Positions 1 through 9,654 of a stretch of 64,000 bases of DNA are shown here, piece after piece (the stretch's first letter is position 1; the number at the start of each line of letters is the position of its first letter). A program made the position numbers and the translations under genes. The stretch is from NCBI RefSeq assembly GCF_000523235.1, contig NZ_CP006850.1:8122001-8186000 (forward strand), written 5' to 3'. The notes under the pieces are model-generated. The model saw only the letters and a list, made by a program, of their open reading frames with translations. It was not told where the DNA came from and did no database searches. Source of the stretch: Nocardia nova SH22a (GTDB lineage Bacteria; Actinomycetota; Actinomycetes; Mycobacteriales; Mycobacteriaceae).

Positions 1-1292
1 CCGGCGCGGCGCACGACTGCCTGGCGTTCGATGATGTCGCACATGTGCCGGGCACCGTCCTCCTGGGCGATCACCTCTCCGGCCGCGGCGGCACGCGCCC
101 GCATTCCGGGGTCGTCGATCCGCTGTAGGGCATCCGCGAGCCGCTGCGCGGTCAGCTTGCGATACACGATGTCGACACCGATTCCGGCCGCGGCGAGCCG
201 CCAGCCCCAGAGGAGCTGATCGCCGAACACCGGGGTGGCCACCGACGGGATACCGGCCCGCGCCACATCGTGCGTCGTTCCGGGACCACCGGCGTGTACC
301 GCCGCTCGGCAGCGCGGCAGGATCGCGTCGTAGTCCAGCGGCCCGGTGACCAGGACTCGGCCGTCGGCGCGCGGGCCGAGCGGGAAGTCCGTGTAGCCCG
401 CGGCGACCAGGGCGCGGGCGCCCGAGCGCGCGGTGACCTCGGTGATCATCGACAGATAGCCCTCCGGGTCCTCGACCGGAATACTGCCGAGGCTGAACAG
501 GATCGGCGGTTCCCCGTCCGACAGCCACGACTCGAGTCCGGGGTCGGTCTGCTCGCCCCAGGCCGCGCGTTCGGCCGCGGCCAGTTTCGGTGTGCCGCCG
601 ACCGTGCAACGGTCGGGCCAATCCGAGGGCTTCGGGAAGATCACCGGACTCACCAGCAGATCCATGGGGGTTTCACGTTCGCGCAACCGGCTGAACGGAT
701 TCGGCACCTCGTCGGACAGTCCGAGCCGCCGTCGCAGCCGCCGCAATCCGGCATGGGTGGCGCGCCGGTACACCTGCTCGAACATGAGGTGCGAGGCGCC
801 GCGCAGCAACGGCGTCGGCAGCGGGCGATGCCATACGTGCGGCGAGGAGAATTCGCGTGAGCGCTCGATCGGATAGGGGATGCAGCCGACGAGAGGCTGG
901 CCGGAACGTTCCACGATGCTCTGGGCGCGCGCGAAGACCAGCGCACCCGTCACGATGATGTCCGCTCCTTCGCAGGCCGTGATCAGCGCCTCGTTCACAT
1001 AGCTGTCGCGGCCGGCCTCGAGCCGGGCGAGTTTGCGCGCGAATCCGAGCTTGCCGCGGATGTCCAGAATTCCGTTGGGGTAGAGGAACTGTTGCGCCGC
1101 GGGTGAGGCAAGGAATGTCCGGATATCGACCGGAATCTTCACCGGCGTAATTCCGGCCCCTTCGACGGCGGCCAGATTGTTCTTGTTGACGGCCATGACG
1201 ACCTCGTGACCGCGTTCCCGCAGCTCCCCGGCAACCGCCAGATGCGGTTGGAAATCCCCCCGAGAGCCGTAGGTGAGTACTGAAACTTTCAC
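1..1292 (-). CDS. MGT/UGT-like glycosyltransferase, C-terminus cut off by the window edge
   Basis: The GTG start at 1292 gives a protein that opens with VKVSVLTYGSRGDFQPHLAVA, the nucleotide-sugar glycosyltransferase N-terminus seen in glycopeptidolipid and sterol glycosyltransferases (GT1/GT28 fold). Near the C-terminus it has AGGPGTTHDVARAGIPSV followed by PVFGDQLLWGWRL, the sugar-nucleotide donor signature of this family. About 430 codons are visible and the reading frame leaves the window without a stop, so only a few residues are likely missing. It probably glycosylates a lipid or natural product; the acceptor cannot be read from sequence. A TATAGT hexamer 8 nt before the GTG suggests a leaderless mRNA. 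Confidence 0.85.
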   Translation of the reverse strand, partial: MKVSVLTYGSRGDFQPHLAVAGELRERGHEVVMAVNKNNLAAVEGAGITPVKIPVDIRTFLASPAAQQFLYPNGILDIRGKLGFARKLARLEAGRDSYVNEALITACEGADIIVTGALVFARAQSIVERSGQPLVGCIPYPIERSREFSSPHVWHRPLPTPLLRGASHLMFEQVYRRATHAGLRRLRRRLGLSDEVPNPFSRLRERETPMDLLVSPVIFPKPSDWPDRCTVGGTPKLAAAERAAWGEQTDPGLESWLSDGEPPILFSLGSIPVEDPEGYLSMITEVTARSGARALVAAGYTDFPLGPRADGRVLVTGPLDYDAILPRCRAAVHAGGPGTTHDVARAGIPSVATPVFGDQLLWGWRLAAAGIGVDIVYRKLTAQRLADALQRIDDPGMRARAAAAGEVIAQEDGARHMCDIIERQAVVRRA

Positions 1293-1300
1293 CGAAACAG

Positions 1301-1306
1301 ACTATA
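1301..1306 (-). promoter_or_regulatory. -10 element for leaderless glycosyltransferase mRNA
   Basis: TATAGT on the minus strand lies 8 nt before the GTG at 1292, placing the transcription start at or next to the start codon. No Shine-Dalgarno sequence fits between them. Confidence 0.5.
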
Positions 1307-1625
1307 TGCCCGAAAGAGAGGAGAAAGCCGAATGCCGATGCGGTATCGATGACTTCTCGTGCCTCGCGAATGCCGCCCGTCGAAAGTTCGGCGTACCGAT
1401 GGGAATTCGCGAGTTCGGGCCGATCACGGATTCAGATCCGGAGGCGGACGGCCGGTCCGCGCGTCCTCCCGGACGACCTCGCCCGCCGGAGGTATAACTC
1501 TTCGAAGCTCCGCTTTGCTTGATAGTTGCTATACGGCGTCCGAGGTGAGCTCGATCGCCCGGCGTGTCTTCGGTTGGATCCATCATCCCGCGTGGTTGGC
1601 GGGGTCCTGAAAGGCATTGCAGCGC
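1307..1625. other. Intergenic region between divergent glycosyltransferase and lipase genes
   Basis: About 320 bp without a convincing gene. It must hold the promoter of the lipase at 1626 and the upstream part of the glycosyltransferase promoter. A 74-codon plus-strand frame (1273-1497) crosses it but shows no recognisable domain and overlaps the glycosyltransferase start. Confidence 0.5.
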
Positions 1626-2531
1626 ATGGGGACAAAGTACGCAAAAACGATAGCGGCAATTTCACTCTGCGCCACAGCGGCGGTCGGCGCCGCGGCCGCA
1701 TCACCGGTATCGGCGTCGGCGGATCCGACCGGGACAACTCCCGCCGCGACGGTCGTCGGAAAGGTCGTCGAACCGAATATCGACTGCGCTCCCACCTCAG
1801 GCCACCCCGATCCGGTAATCGTGCTGCCCGGCGGCGACGGCACCGTATCCCAGACGCCGAGTCAGTGGGGACCGATGCTGTCCGCCCTTCACGACGCGGG
1901 CTATTGCGCACTCCTGTTCCAGGGCGGTGTGGTGAGCGATAAACGCTGGGCGGGCGATATTCCGGCCAGCGCGCAACAGTTGTCGGACTTCGTCGCGAAG
2001 GTCCGGCAACGCACCGGCGCGAAAAAGGTTGATATCGTTGCGCATTCGGCGAGCACGGTGGTCTCCAACTACTTCTTGAAGGTCCTCCACGGCGCCCCCG
2101 AGATCTCTCACGCGGTATTCCTCGCACCCGAGGCGCGGGGCTGCGACGGCGCCGGATTCCTCGCCGACTACGGCATCCACAACCCGCCGATCACCCCGGT
2201 CGAGGTCCTGCAGGCGATCCCGTTCCTGGCGACCATGCTCACCGCGGCCTCCCCCGACCTGGCCGCCGCAATCCAGATGACTCCCCAATCCCAGGTCTAC
2301 CACGCCATTTTCGACGGCCCCATCACCCAACCCGGCGTCCACTACTCGGTCCTGTCCACCCGCCACGACGAGGTGGCGACGCCGCCCACCACCTGCTCGG
2401 TGATCTCCGAACCGGGCGTGACGATGAACTTCTACGACGACCTGTTCCCCGACGCCCCGGCCGTGGGGCACTCCGATCTTCGGTCGAGCGCGAACACCAC
2501 GGGTTGGGTGGTGCAGCAGCTCAACACCTGA
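1626..2531 (+). CDS. Secreted alpha/beta-hydrolase lipase/esterase
   Basis: A 301-residue protein with a signal peptide at about 1-33 (basic start, Ala-rich core, SPVSASA cleavage region). The mature part has the lipase-type strand VIVLPGG (64-70, oxyanion region) and a nucleophile elbow VAHSAS with Ser141. The residue two after the Ser is Ser rather than the usual Gly, and the residue before HS is Ala rather than Gly, so the elbow is unusual. Late Asp and His (AVGHSD) fit a Ser-Asp-His triad. It probably hydrolyses lipid esters outside the cell. ATG 1626 is preferred over TTG 1617 because GAAAGG at 1609-1614 is correctly spaced only for the ATG. It stands alone, divergent from the glycosyltransferase. 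Confidence 0.75.
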   Translation: MGTKYAKTIAAISLCATAAVGAAAASPVSASADPTGTTPAATVVGKVVEPNIDCAPTSGHPDPVIVLPGGDGTVSQTPSQWGPMLSALHDAGYCALLFQGGVVSDKRWAGDIPASAQQLSDFVAKVRQRTGAKKVDIVAHSASTVVSNYFLKVLHGAPEISHAVFLAPEARGCDGAGFLADYGIHNPPITPVEVLQAIPFLATMLTAASPDLAAAIQMTPQSQVYHAIFDGPITQPGVHYSVLSTRHDEVATPPTTCSVISEPGVTMNFYDDLFPDAPAVGHSDLRSSANTTGWVVQQLNT

Positions 2532-2700
2532 CACGTTGTCCCTCCGGCCCGGCGCTGGTGTTCTCGACAGGACGATGCCGTGGCGGCGTTGCATCTGCCT
2601 CGCCCAGCCCGACTGGCAGATCGAAATAGAGGTCACCGCCCTCGCCCGCTGACCAACCCGCCCGGCCTGTGGCCGGGTGCGGAAACGGCGCAAGCGCGGC

Positions 2701-4062
2701 CTATTCCGCCGAACGTCCGGCAACCAATCCGGAGACGAACTCTCCTCGCGCGGCGGCGGCTACTACCGAACCCACACCGAAACCGGTTTGTTCCCAGGAG
2801 AACTCACGCGCACGCGTGCGGGCCTTCTCGCCCATCACGACCCGCATCTCGGGATCGGCCAGTAGTTCACCCGTGGTCTCGGTGAGCTGGAAGACATCGT
2901 CGACCAGAACCCCGGTCACGCCGTCGACGATCGAGTCGGTCAGGCCGCGGGAGCTGCGGTAGCCGATGGTCGGTACGCCGTGTTGGGCGGCTTCGATCAC
3001 CGCCAGGCCCCAGCCCTCCTTGCGAGAAGGGAGGACCTGAACCCAAGCGCGGGAGAGTAATTCGTGTTTGCGGGGTTCGTCCACGAAGCCGTGGAAGTTC
3101 ACGGCGTCGGCGATACCCAGTTCGCGCGCACGGGTTTTCAGGTTGTCGGCCCACCAGCCGTCACCGATGACATCGAGTTCGAGGCCGGGCAGGCGGCCGC
3201 GCAGTCCGGCGACGACCTCGAGGGCGTCCTCGATCTGCTTGTGCGGCACCAGACGTGACAGCACCACGATGCTGGGGTGCGGGGTACGGATCGGCTCGGC
3301 GCCGGTCGGGGATTGCCCGGGGACCGGCTCGGCGCCGTTGCGTACCACCGCGATTCGGGCCGCGTCCACGCCGAGGGAAGCCAGTTCCTCGGCGGACGGC
3401 AGCGAGACGGTCAGGTATTGGTCGTTGCGGTGTACGCGCGGGGACAGCCACGACTCGATCCACCAGCCGATCCGGCCGACCAGGCGGCCCGCCACCGGCC
3501 ACTGCTCACGATGTCCGTGATGGACGAGCACCACCGACGGCGCACCCGACACCACGCGCGCGAAGAAGGGAATGCCGTTCTGGGTGTCGATCACCGCATC
3601 GGGCCGCAGGCCGCGCAGGGGTCCGAAACCCATCCGGCCCGCGGCGATCGCCGCCAGCGCGCGGGGGTACACGCTGAAGCGGCCACCGGCCCGGCTGATC
3701 TCGATGCCGTCGATTCGTTCCCGCCGCGCCGCGCCGCGATATCGCGCCGTCCGCAAGGTCACCTTCACCCCGCGCGCGGCCAGCTGCGCACCGACCCGCT
3801 CCAGATATCGCTCACTGCCGCCGCCTTGCGGATGTCCGGTGTCGCGCCAGCAGAGCAGCAGGACCTCCCGGACCGGATCACCCGGTGCGGACAGGTTGGC
3901 GAGTTCGGACGAATCGGGCGCGGAAAAGGTGCGTTCCCGCAGCGGTTGCGAGCTGTGGGCAGGTGGTTCCACCTCGGAGATCCCCGCCGCGGGAGTTTCC
4001 CGGGCCCCCGTCACCGAGGCCCGCGCAACCGCCGAGGAGTCGCGGGGGCTGGCAGGGCGCAC
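2701..4062 (-). CDS. GT4-type glycosyltransferase (Rv0225-like)
   Basis: A 453-residue cytoplasmic or membrane-associated GT-B glycosyltransferase. The N-terminal domain has WRDTGHPQGGGSERYLE, the acceptor-side loop of GT4 enzymes. The C-terminal domain has VIGDGWWADNLK and LPSRKEGWGLAVIEAA with the GT4 Glu in the EAAQHGVPTI segment. The open frame extends further upstream, but GTG 4062 is chosen because TCTGGAG lies 5 nt before it. The divergent methyltransferase next door reproduces the M. tuberculosis Rv0224c/Rv0225 arrangement, where the pair is linked to cell-envelope glycolipid assembly. The acceptor is unknown. The first 50 or so residues are low-complexity and probably disordered. Confidence 0.82.
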   Translation of the reverse strand: MRPASPRDSSAVARASVTGARETPAAGISEVEPPAHSSQPLRERTFSAPDSSELANLSAPGDPVREVLLLCWRDTGHPQGGGSERYLERVGAQLAARGVKVTLRTARYRGAARRERIDGIEISRAGGRFSVYPRALAAIAAGRMGFGPLRGLRPDAVIDTQNGIPFFARVVSGAPSVVLVHHGHREQWPVAGRLVGRIGWWIESWLSPRVHRNDQYLTVSLPSAEELASLGVDAARIAVVRNGAEPVPGQSPTGAEPIRTPHPSIVVLSRLVPHKQIEDALEVVAGLRGRLPGLELDVIGDGWWADNLKTRARELGIADAVNFHGFVDEPRKHELLSRAWVQVLPSRKEGWGLAVIEAAQHGVPTIGYRSSRGLTDSIVDGVTGVLVDDVFQLTETTGELLADPEMRVVMGEKARTRAREFSWEQTGFGVGSVVAAAARGEFVSGLVAGRSAE

Positions 4063-4193
4063 GATTACTCCAGATCGTTCACATCGGATGACAATTGGCT
4101 CCACACTAGCGGCAACCTGCCGAATCGGGTCGCCGCGGTGCCTGCGTATCTGCTGTGAGCGGTCACGATGCGCTGTGACAGACTGGCTCGGCC

Positions 4194-4994
4194 ATGCTTC
4201 GATCCGACGCAACCGGACCGCGTCCCCGCTTCGCGCGCCGGGCCACCCTCCGCCGCTCACTGCGCCTGTTGAGCAGTTTCCGCTTCGAGCAGACCGATCC
4301 GGGGCGCTTCTACGGCGGTATCGCGGACGACACCGCCGATCTGGTCGCCGACTTCTACCGCGATCTGACCGGACGCGACCTGACCGGCACGACCGTGATC
4401 GATGTGGGCGGCGGTCCCGGATATTTCGCCGAGCGATTCGCCGCGGCAGGCGCCCGTTATATCCCGATCGAACCCGATCCGGCCGAGATGCACGCGGCGG
4501 GACTCACCGTCGCGGGCGCGGTGCGGGGGTCCGGGATGGCGCTGCCCATCCGTGACGACGCCGTCGACATCTGCCTGTCGTCGAATGTGGCCGAACATGT
4601 GCCCGACCCCTGGTTGATGGCGGACGAAATGCTCCGGATAACCAAACCGGGCGGTCTGATGGTGCTGTCCTACACGATCTGGCTGGGCCCGTTCGGCGGT
4701 CACGAGACCGGTCCGTGGCACTACCTCGGCGGTGAATACGCGGCCCGCCGCTACCTCCGCCGGACCGGACAGCAGCCGAAGAACCGCTTCGGCACCTCAC
4801 TGTTCGCGGTGACCACCGCCGACGGGCTGCACTGGGCACGCGAAGCCGAGGGCCGAGCGCGCATACTCGCCACCTTCCCGCGCTACCACCCGCGCTGGGC
4901 GTGGTGGGTGACCCGCGTGCCGGGCGTGCGAGAGCTGCTGGTGAGCAATCTGGTCGTGGTCGCCACCAAGCCGAACCGCACCCACACCTCCTGA
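4194..4994 (+). CDS. SAM-dependent methyltransferase (Rv0224c-like)
   Basis: A 266-residue class I methyltransferase. Motif I is VIDVGGGPGYFAERFA (about residues 68-83), the acidic adenosine-binding position is in PIEPDP, and motif IV is around DICLSSNVAEHVPDPW. The C-terminal half has Trp- and Arg-rich segments typical of lipid-associated methyltransferases. It is divergent from the GT4 glycosyltransferase with 131 bp between the starts, as for the M. tuberculosis pair Rv0224c/Rv0225. A role in methylating a glycan or lipid made by the partner is an inference. No strong Shine-Dalgarno precedes the ATG. Confidence 0.8.
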   Translation: MLRSDATGPRPRFARRATLRRSLRLLSSFRFEQTDPGRFYGGIADDTADLVADFYRDLTGRDLTGTTVIDVGGGPGYFAERFAAAGARYIPIEPDPAEMHAAGLTVAGAVRGSGMALPIRDDAVDICLSSNVAEHVPDPWLMADEMLRITKPGGLMVLSYTIWLGPFGGHETGPWHYLGGEYAARRYLRRTGQQPKNRFGTSLFAVTTADGLHWAREAEGRARILATFPRYHPRWAWWVTRVPGVRELLVSNLVVVATKPNRTHTS

Positions 4995-5014
4995 GCCGGT
5001 CCGCATCCGCGGGA

Positions 5015-5299
5015 CTATTCCAGCCAGCCGCGCCGACGGCTGGGCCGCGGCGGTTCGTTCCACGGCGGCTCCTGCATGGCCAGACCCACGGTTTCCAGCG
5101 GGGTCAGGCCGACCCGGTTGGCCAGTGAGCGCACCGTAGCCACCACCTCGGCCGCCTGCAGCGCCGCGGTCGCCTGTTCGAGCGTCAAGGTCCGGCCGGG
5201 CAGGAACGAGACAACCCAGCCACCGGTACCGACGGACCTTGCCTGATGTGGGGTCTGATCACTGGTCATCAGCGATCGGCCGACCACTTGCACCGCCAT
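5015..5299 (-). CDS. Small conserved-looking hypothetical protein (94 aa)
   Basis: I do not recognise the family. The ATG at 5299 is preceded by AGGGGAG at about 9 nt, which decides the start; an internal ATG (MTSDQTPH) is an alternative. The protein has no membrane segment. Its middle (LPGRTLTLEQATAALQAAEVV) is helical and its end is basic and Pro-rich (PPRPSRRRGWLE). Codon use matches the surrounding genes, which supports expression. It may be co-transcribed with the next small minus-strand gene, 199 bp upstream. Confidence 0.55.
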   Translation of the reverse strand: MAVQVVGRSLMTSDQTPHQARSVGTGGWVVSFLPGRTLTLEQATAALQAAEVVATVRSLANRVGLTPLETVGLAMQEPPWNEPPRPSRRRGWLE

Positions 5300-5498
5300 G
5301 ATTCGGACTCCCCTGCGATTGCATTTGTAAAATCGTCCGACAAATGTTAGCTCTAAGCATGCTCTGAGAGTGGAAGAAACGCAATAGTGCGTTTTGTGAA
5401 AAGCGAACCGGCAGGTAGGATTTCGCACTCAATTCGCCCACGGCCCCGTCGGGAATGTCCGCTGTGCGGCGAATTATCGGCGAAGTCGGCGAATCGAA

Positions 5499-5825
5499 TC
5501 AGTTCTCCGACATACGAACTCGCAGCACGGGCTGCGGATCATCCTGCGGCCGAGGCGTCGCGACATCGATGTCCACGCGCCATCCGGGCGGCAGGACCGC
5601 CTGCAAACGGGCTGCGGCACGCGCCAGCGGCGTACTGGCGGCCGCCACGACAAATCCCGAGACCTCGGCAGGGTCGAACTCGAGTCCGGTCATGCCCACA
5701 CCCACCTCCCACACATCCGGCCGACCGTCCGGCGGACGGATCAACGAGTACCAGCAGGCATTCAGTTCAGCCGAGTAGTTAATTCCCCGCAACCGCGGGG
5801 AGTAATCGCGAGATGCAGAACACAA
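5499..5825 (-). CDS. Hypothetical protein (108 aa)
   Basis: Unrecognised. The segment from LNACWYSLIRPPDGRPDVW through LPPGWRVDIDVATPRPQDDP reads like genuine coding sequence with GC-rich third positions. The true start is uncertain: ATG 5825 gives 108 residues, and an in-frame ATG (MTGLEFDP) would give a shorter form. No signal peptide or membrane segment is evident. It lies downstream of pckA beyond a strong terminator, so it should have its own promoter. Confidence 0.5.
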   Translation of the reverse strand: MCSASRDYSPRLRGINYSAELNACWYSLIRPPDGRPDVWEVGVGMTGLEFDPAEVSGFVVAAASTPLARAAARLQAVLPPGWRVDIDVATPRPQDDPQPVLRVRMSEN

Positions 5826-5874
5826 TCAGAATAGGACAAGCGCGCCAATCCGCACGCGGAACCGCGAAAAGACG

Positions 5875-5910
5875 TACCGCCCGCCCCACGGAAAACCGGG
5901 GCGGGCGGTA
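5875..5910 (-). terminator. Intrinsic terminator of pckA
   Basis: A perfect 13-bp stem (5875-5887 with 5898-5910, GC-rich) and a 10-nt loop lie 34 bp beyond the pckA stop. On the minus strand the stem is followed by CGTCTTTTCGC, a short U-rich tract. Confidence 0.8.
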
Positions 5911-5943
5911 CGGAGAAGATTTTGGACAGACGTCCGAAAAAGC

Positions 5944-7776
5944 CTATCCCAGACGCTGTTTCAGCGCCTCGAACTCATCGCGGATACCCGAGGGCAGCTT
6001 GTCGCCGACGAACTCGAACCACTCCTCGATCAGCGGAATCTCCTTGCGCCACTCGTCGAGATCGACCTTCAGCGAGGCGTCGACATCGGCCGGATCCACA
6101 TCCAGGCCCTCGAGATCGAGCTGCGACGCGGTGGGCACGTTGCCGACCGCGGTCGACTCGGCCTCGGCCTTACCCTCGATGCGGTTGATGATCCACTCCA
6201 GCACGCGCGAGTTCTCGCCGAATCCGGGCCACAGGAAGCGGCCGTCGTCGCCACGACGGAACCAGTTGACGTAGAAGATCTTCGGCAACTTGGCGGCATC
6301 GGCGTTCTTGCCCAGGTTGATCCAGTGGTTCATGTAGTCACCGACGTGGTAGCCCATGAACGGCAGCATCGCCATCGGATCGCGGCGCACGTTACCGACC
6401 TTGCCCTCGGCGGCAGCGGTCTGCTCCGAGGACATGGTGGCGCCCATGAAAACACCGTGCTGCCAGTCGAAGGACTCGGTCACCAGCGGGATGGTGGTCT
6501 TGCGGCGGCCGCCGAACAGGATCGCCGAGATCGGCACGCCCTGCGGATCGTCCCATTCCGGAGCCAGGGTGGGGCACTGCGACATCGGCGTGCAGTACCG
6601 CGAATTCGGGTGCGCGGCAAGCGTTTCGGTCTCGCGCAGCGTCCAGTCGTTGCCCTTCCAGTCGATCAGGTGATCGGGCTCGCCCTCGAGGCCCTCCCAC
6701 CAGACGTCGTGGTCGTCGGTCAGAGCGACGTTGGTGTAGACGGTATTTCCCGCCTCCAGGGTCGCCATCGCGTTCGGGTTGGAGTTGTGGTTGGTACCGG
6801 GGGCCACGCCGAAGAAGCCGAACTCCGGGTTGACCGCGTAGAGGCGGCCGTCCTTGCCGAAGCGCATCCAGGCGATGTCGTCGCCCAGGGTCTCCGCCCG
6901 CCAGCCCGGCACGGTCGGCTGCAGCATCGCGAGGTTGGTCTTACCGCAGGCGCTGGGGAACGCGGCGGCGACGTAGTGGTTCTTGCCCTCCGGCGAGATC
7001 AGCTTGAGGATCAGCATGTGCTCGGCCAGCCAGCCCTCGTCGTGCGCCATCGCCGAGGCGATACGCAGCGAGTAGCACTTCTTGCCCAGCAGCGCGTTAC
7101 CGCCGTAACCGGAACCGTAGGACCAGATCTCGCGGTCCTCGGGGAAGTGGGTGATGTACTTGGTGTCGTTGCACGGCCACGGCACATCGGCCTGGCCCTC
7201 GGCCAGCGGGGCGCCGACGGAATGCAGCGCCTTCACGAACGGACGATCCTTGCCCAGCTTCTCCAGCGCCGCCTTGCCCATGCGGGTCATCACACGCATC
7301 GAGACCACGACGTACTCGGAGTCGGTGATCTCCACGCCCAGCTTCGGATCCTCGGCGCCCAGCGGGCCCATGCAGAACGGCACCACGTACATGGTGCGGC
7401 CCTTCATGCTGCCGCGGTACAGCTCGGTCATGGTGGCGCGCATCTCGGCGGGGTCGACCCAGTTGTTGGTGGGACCGGCGTCGGCCTCGGTGCGCGAACA
7501 GATGTAGGTGCGCGATTCGACGCGCGCGACATCGGAGGGATCGGACAGCGCCAGGAAGGAATTCGGCTTCTTGTGCTCGTTGAGCTTCTGGAAGGTCCCG
7601 GCCTCGACCAGGGCGGTGGTCAGGCGGTCCCATTCGGCGTCGGAACCGTCGGCCCAGACCACGCGGTCCGGTTGAGTGAGTTCTGCGACCTCCTGCACCC
7701 AGGCGAGCAGTCCTGCGTGCTCGGTCGGCGCGGTGCCATCGGAACCGTGAAGACCAGGAATGGTCGCTGAGGTCAT
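5944..7776 (-). CDS. pckA: Phosphoenolpyruvate carboxykinase (GTP)
   Basis: This 610-residue enzyme converts oxaloacetate and GTP to phosphoenolpyruvate, GDP and CO2, the entry step of gluconeogenesis, in the cytosol. It has the full length of GTP-type PEPCK. The diagnostic P-loop [14 protein letters not shown] includes reactive Cys277 and Lys279. VESRTYICS and [14 protein letters not shown] are substrate and metal-binding segments of the family. The start at 7776 is supported by AGGAGAG 8 nt upstream. Gene order with the two GTPase-like genes and trmB matches M. tuberculosis Rv0208c-Rv0211. A 276-bp gap upstream should hold its promoter, and a strong hairpin follows the stop. Confidence 0.97.
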   Translation of the reverse strand: MTSATIPGLHGSDGTAPTEHAGLLAWVQEVAELTQPDRVVWADGSDAEWDRLTTALVEAGTFQKLNEHKKPNSFLALSDPSDVARVESRTYICSRTEADAGPTNNWVDPAEMRATMTELYRGSMKGRTMYVVPFCMGPLGAEDPKLGVEITDSEYVVVSMRVMTRMGKAALEKLGKDRPFVKALHSVGAPLAEGQADVPWPCNDTKYITHFPEDREIWSYGSGYGGNALLGKKCYSLRIASAMAHDEGWLAEHMLILKLISPEGKNHYVAAAFPSACGKTNLAMLQPTVPGWRAETLGDDIAWMRFGKDGRLYAVNPEFGFFGVAPGTNHNSNPNAMATLEAGNTVYTNVALTDDHDVWWEGLEGEPDHLIDWKGNDWTLRETETLAAHPNSRYCTPMSQCPTLAPEWDDPQGVPISAILFGGRRKTTIPLVTESFDWQHGVFMGATMSSEQTAAAEGKVGNVRRDPMAMLPFMGYHVGDYMNHWINLGKNADAAKLPKIFYVNWFRRGDDGRFLWPGFGENSRVLEWIINRIEGKAEAESTAVGNVPTASQLDLEGLDVDPADVDASLKVDLDEWRKEIPLIEEWFEFVGDKLPSGIRDEFEALKQRLG

Positions 7777-8052
7777 GAAAACTCTCCTGAGATGAGCGCG
7801 GCGGGGCGAGCAGGCTGCCTGAACAGCTCACAACACCAGGAAGGCCGCCGGTGGCGGTGGACATCCGCCCCGGCTCGCCGAAAGCTCACCCCGGCTGGGC
7901 GGCGTACGAGAACGAGACGGACACCCGGATTCCTTAGGTAAAGAGGTTAACGCGATGTGACCGTCGGTACGGAATGGGGTTGCTCACTACAGACCCGATC
8001 GAAACCTCCGCGGTTCCACCAGGCCGCACGGGCAAACCCGGACCGGCGGCGA

Positions 8053-9654
8053 TCAGCTCTCGGCGGCGGCGTCCAGAATCGCCAGATCTCGTTGGCACGC
8101 CGCCAGTTGGGCGGGCTGTTCGGCGACCGCGCGGCGCAGTTGCCCCTCCAACTCGGCGACCCGATGGTCGGTCTCCACCATGCGGGCCGTACTCGCGCGC
8201 ACTACTCGATCGGTGAGATCGGACTCCGCCTCGACCAGCGCGGTCGCCACCCGCTGTTCCAGCTGGGCCTTCACATTGACCAGGGCATCGGTCACCCATT
8301 GCCGCAGATGTGCCCGGTCGGCGAGATGTCCGCGCGCCCGGACCACCCACCACGCGACGCCCGCGCCGAGGGCGAGGGTGATCGGCACGGTCGCGATATC
8401 CAGCGCCGGAACCAGCGACAACGGCGCAACGATCAACCTGCCGAGGCCGAAACCCGCCGACGCACCCAGTGCGATCATCAGCCGGTCCTCGACACCGCGC
8501 GGGCGGCCGTCCGGATCGGAACCCACCCGGGGCGGCGGATCGGCCGGGCCGTGCGGTCCCGGCGCCTGCCACGGGCCCGGCGCCGGACCCGTCACCGCCT
8601 CGATCTGCCGGGCCAGCTCGGCCAGGCGCCCGCCGACGAAGACGTCGAGCTCCGCGGTGGACTGATTCACCAACTGCTGCAGCCGCTCCGGATAGTCCCG
8701 CACCCCACGCCGGTCGAGGCGTTCCAGATCGGCGCGGGCGGTGGCGTTGAGGGTGCGGATCCGGGCGCCGACCTCGTGCGTCAGATCCACCCGGGCCAGC
8801 TGCAGGCGATTGCGCAGCGCCGCCAGCGCCTGCGCGCGACCGCCGTCGCGCCCGGCCAGTGCCGTGGTGCGCTCGGCGCGCAACCGGGCGACGCCGGTAC
8901 CGGAGCTCAGCGCCTCGATCTGACCCAGAATTCGCGTCCGGGTGTCGGCGAGGACCCGCGCGGTGGCTCCGGCCAGGCGATCGGGGCCGTGATTGCCGAT
9001 CGCCGCACTCAGCTGCGTGTGCAGGGCGGCCAGACCCGAACGGTCCAGGAGAGCGGGGTCGCCGTCACCGCGCGAGGCCACCGCGAGCCGCGCCGACACC
9101 GGCACGATCTCCGGCGCCACGCCGAGCGCCCGGGCCAGCGTCGCGGCATCGCGCTCCAGCGTCGACCGCCATCCCGGATGCGCGTGTACTCCGTTCATGG
9201 CGAACAGGATCCGGGCTCCGGACGCGTGCAGCCCGGCGACCGGATCGACCAGGGCCGCACCCGCCGCGGTGCCGGGGTCCAGCAGAACCAGCACCACTGC
9301 GGGAGCCGAACCTGGCATATCCATCAGATTCGCAGGATCGGCGATCGGATCGCCCAGCGCCAGCCGGGGCTCGAACCGGGACAGTTCGGTGCGCAGCAGT
9401 GTCGTGTTGGGATCGTCGGGACCGACGAGGACCACCGAGTTGTCCACGCCGTGCGCGAGGCCGTGGGCCGTCTCCGGCCACCCGGCTCCCGGCCCGGCCG
9501 GGGGAACCGACCGCAGCAGCGTGGCCCCGGCCGGATTCCATCGCTCGACTACGGCCAGGACGTCATCGGCCAGTGCGGAACCACCGGCATCACCGGGCAC
9601 GGTGTCGTGGCCGGATACCGCGGAAGAGCCCGGCGCCGCCTCACAATCCGGCAC
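8053..9654 (-). CDS. Membrane-associated GTPase-like partner protein (Rv0210-like)
   Basis: A 533-residue protein (GTG 9654) that overlaps the preceding gene by 14 nt, so the two are translationally coupled. The N-terminal 200 residues resemble a degenerate GTPase fold (VVLVGPDDPNTTLLRTELS, VLVLLDPG, ILFAMNGV) without a proper P-loop. The middle is long helices rich in Arg, Leu and Glu. A hydrophobic hairpin (GFGLGRLIVAPLSLVPALDI and VPITLALGAGVAWWVV) follows at about residues 400-450, then more helices. This layout recalls bacterial dynamin-like proteins with a membrane paddle. Position between pckA and the Rv0209-like gene matches Rv0210 of M. tuberculosis, whose function I do not know to be established. 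Confidence 0.7.
   Translation of the reverse strand: MPDCEAAPGSSAVSGHDTVPGDAGGSALADDVLAVVERWNPAGATLLRSVPPAGPGAGWPETAHGLAHGVDNSVVLVGPDDPNTTLLRTELSRFEPRLALGDPIADPANLMDMPGSAPAVVLVLLDPGTAAGAALVDPVAGLHASGARILFAMNGVHAHPGWRSTLERDAATLARALGVAPEIVPVSARLAVASRGDGDPALLDRSGLAALHTQLSAAIGNHGPDRLAGATARVLADTRTRILGQIEALSSGTGVARLRAERTTALAGRDGGRAQALAALRNRLQLARVDLTHEVGARIRTLNATARADLERLDRRGVRDYPERLQQLVNQSTAELDVFVGGRLAELARQIEAVTGPAPGPWQAPGPHGPADPPPRVGSDPDGRPRGVEDRLMIALGASAGFGLGRLIVAPLSLVPALDIATVPITLALGAGVAWWVVRARGHLADRAHLRQWVTDALVNVKAQLEQRVATALVEAESDLTDRVVRASTARMVETDHRVAELEGQLRRAVAEQPAQLAACQRDLAILDAAAES

Noticed and set aside
1273..1497. A 74-codon plus-strand frame between the glycosyltransferase and lipase genes.
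   Set aside because: It overlaps the glycosyltransferase start and its promoter, has no Shine-Dalgarno and no recognisable domain.
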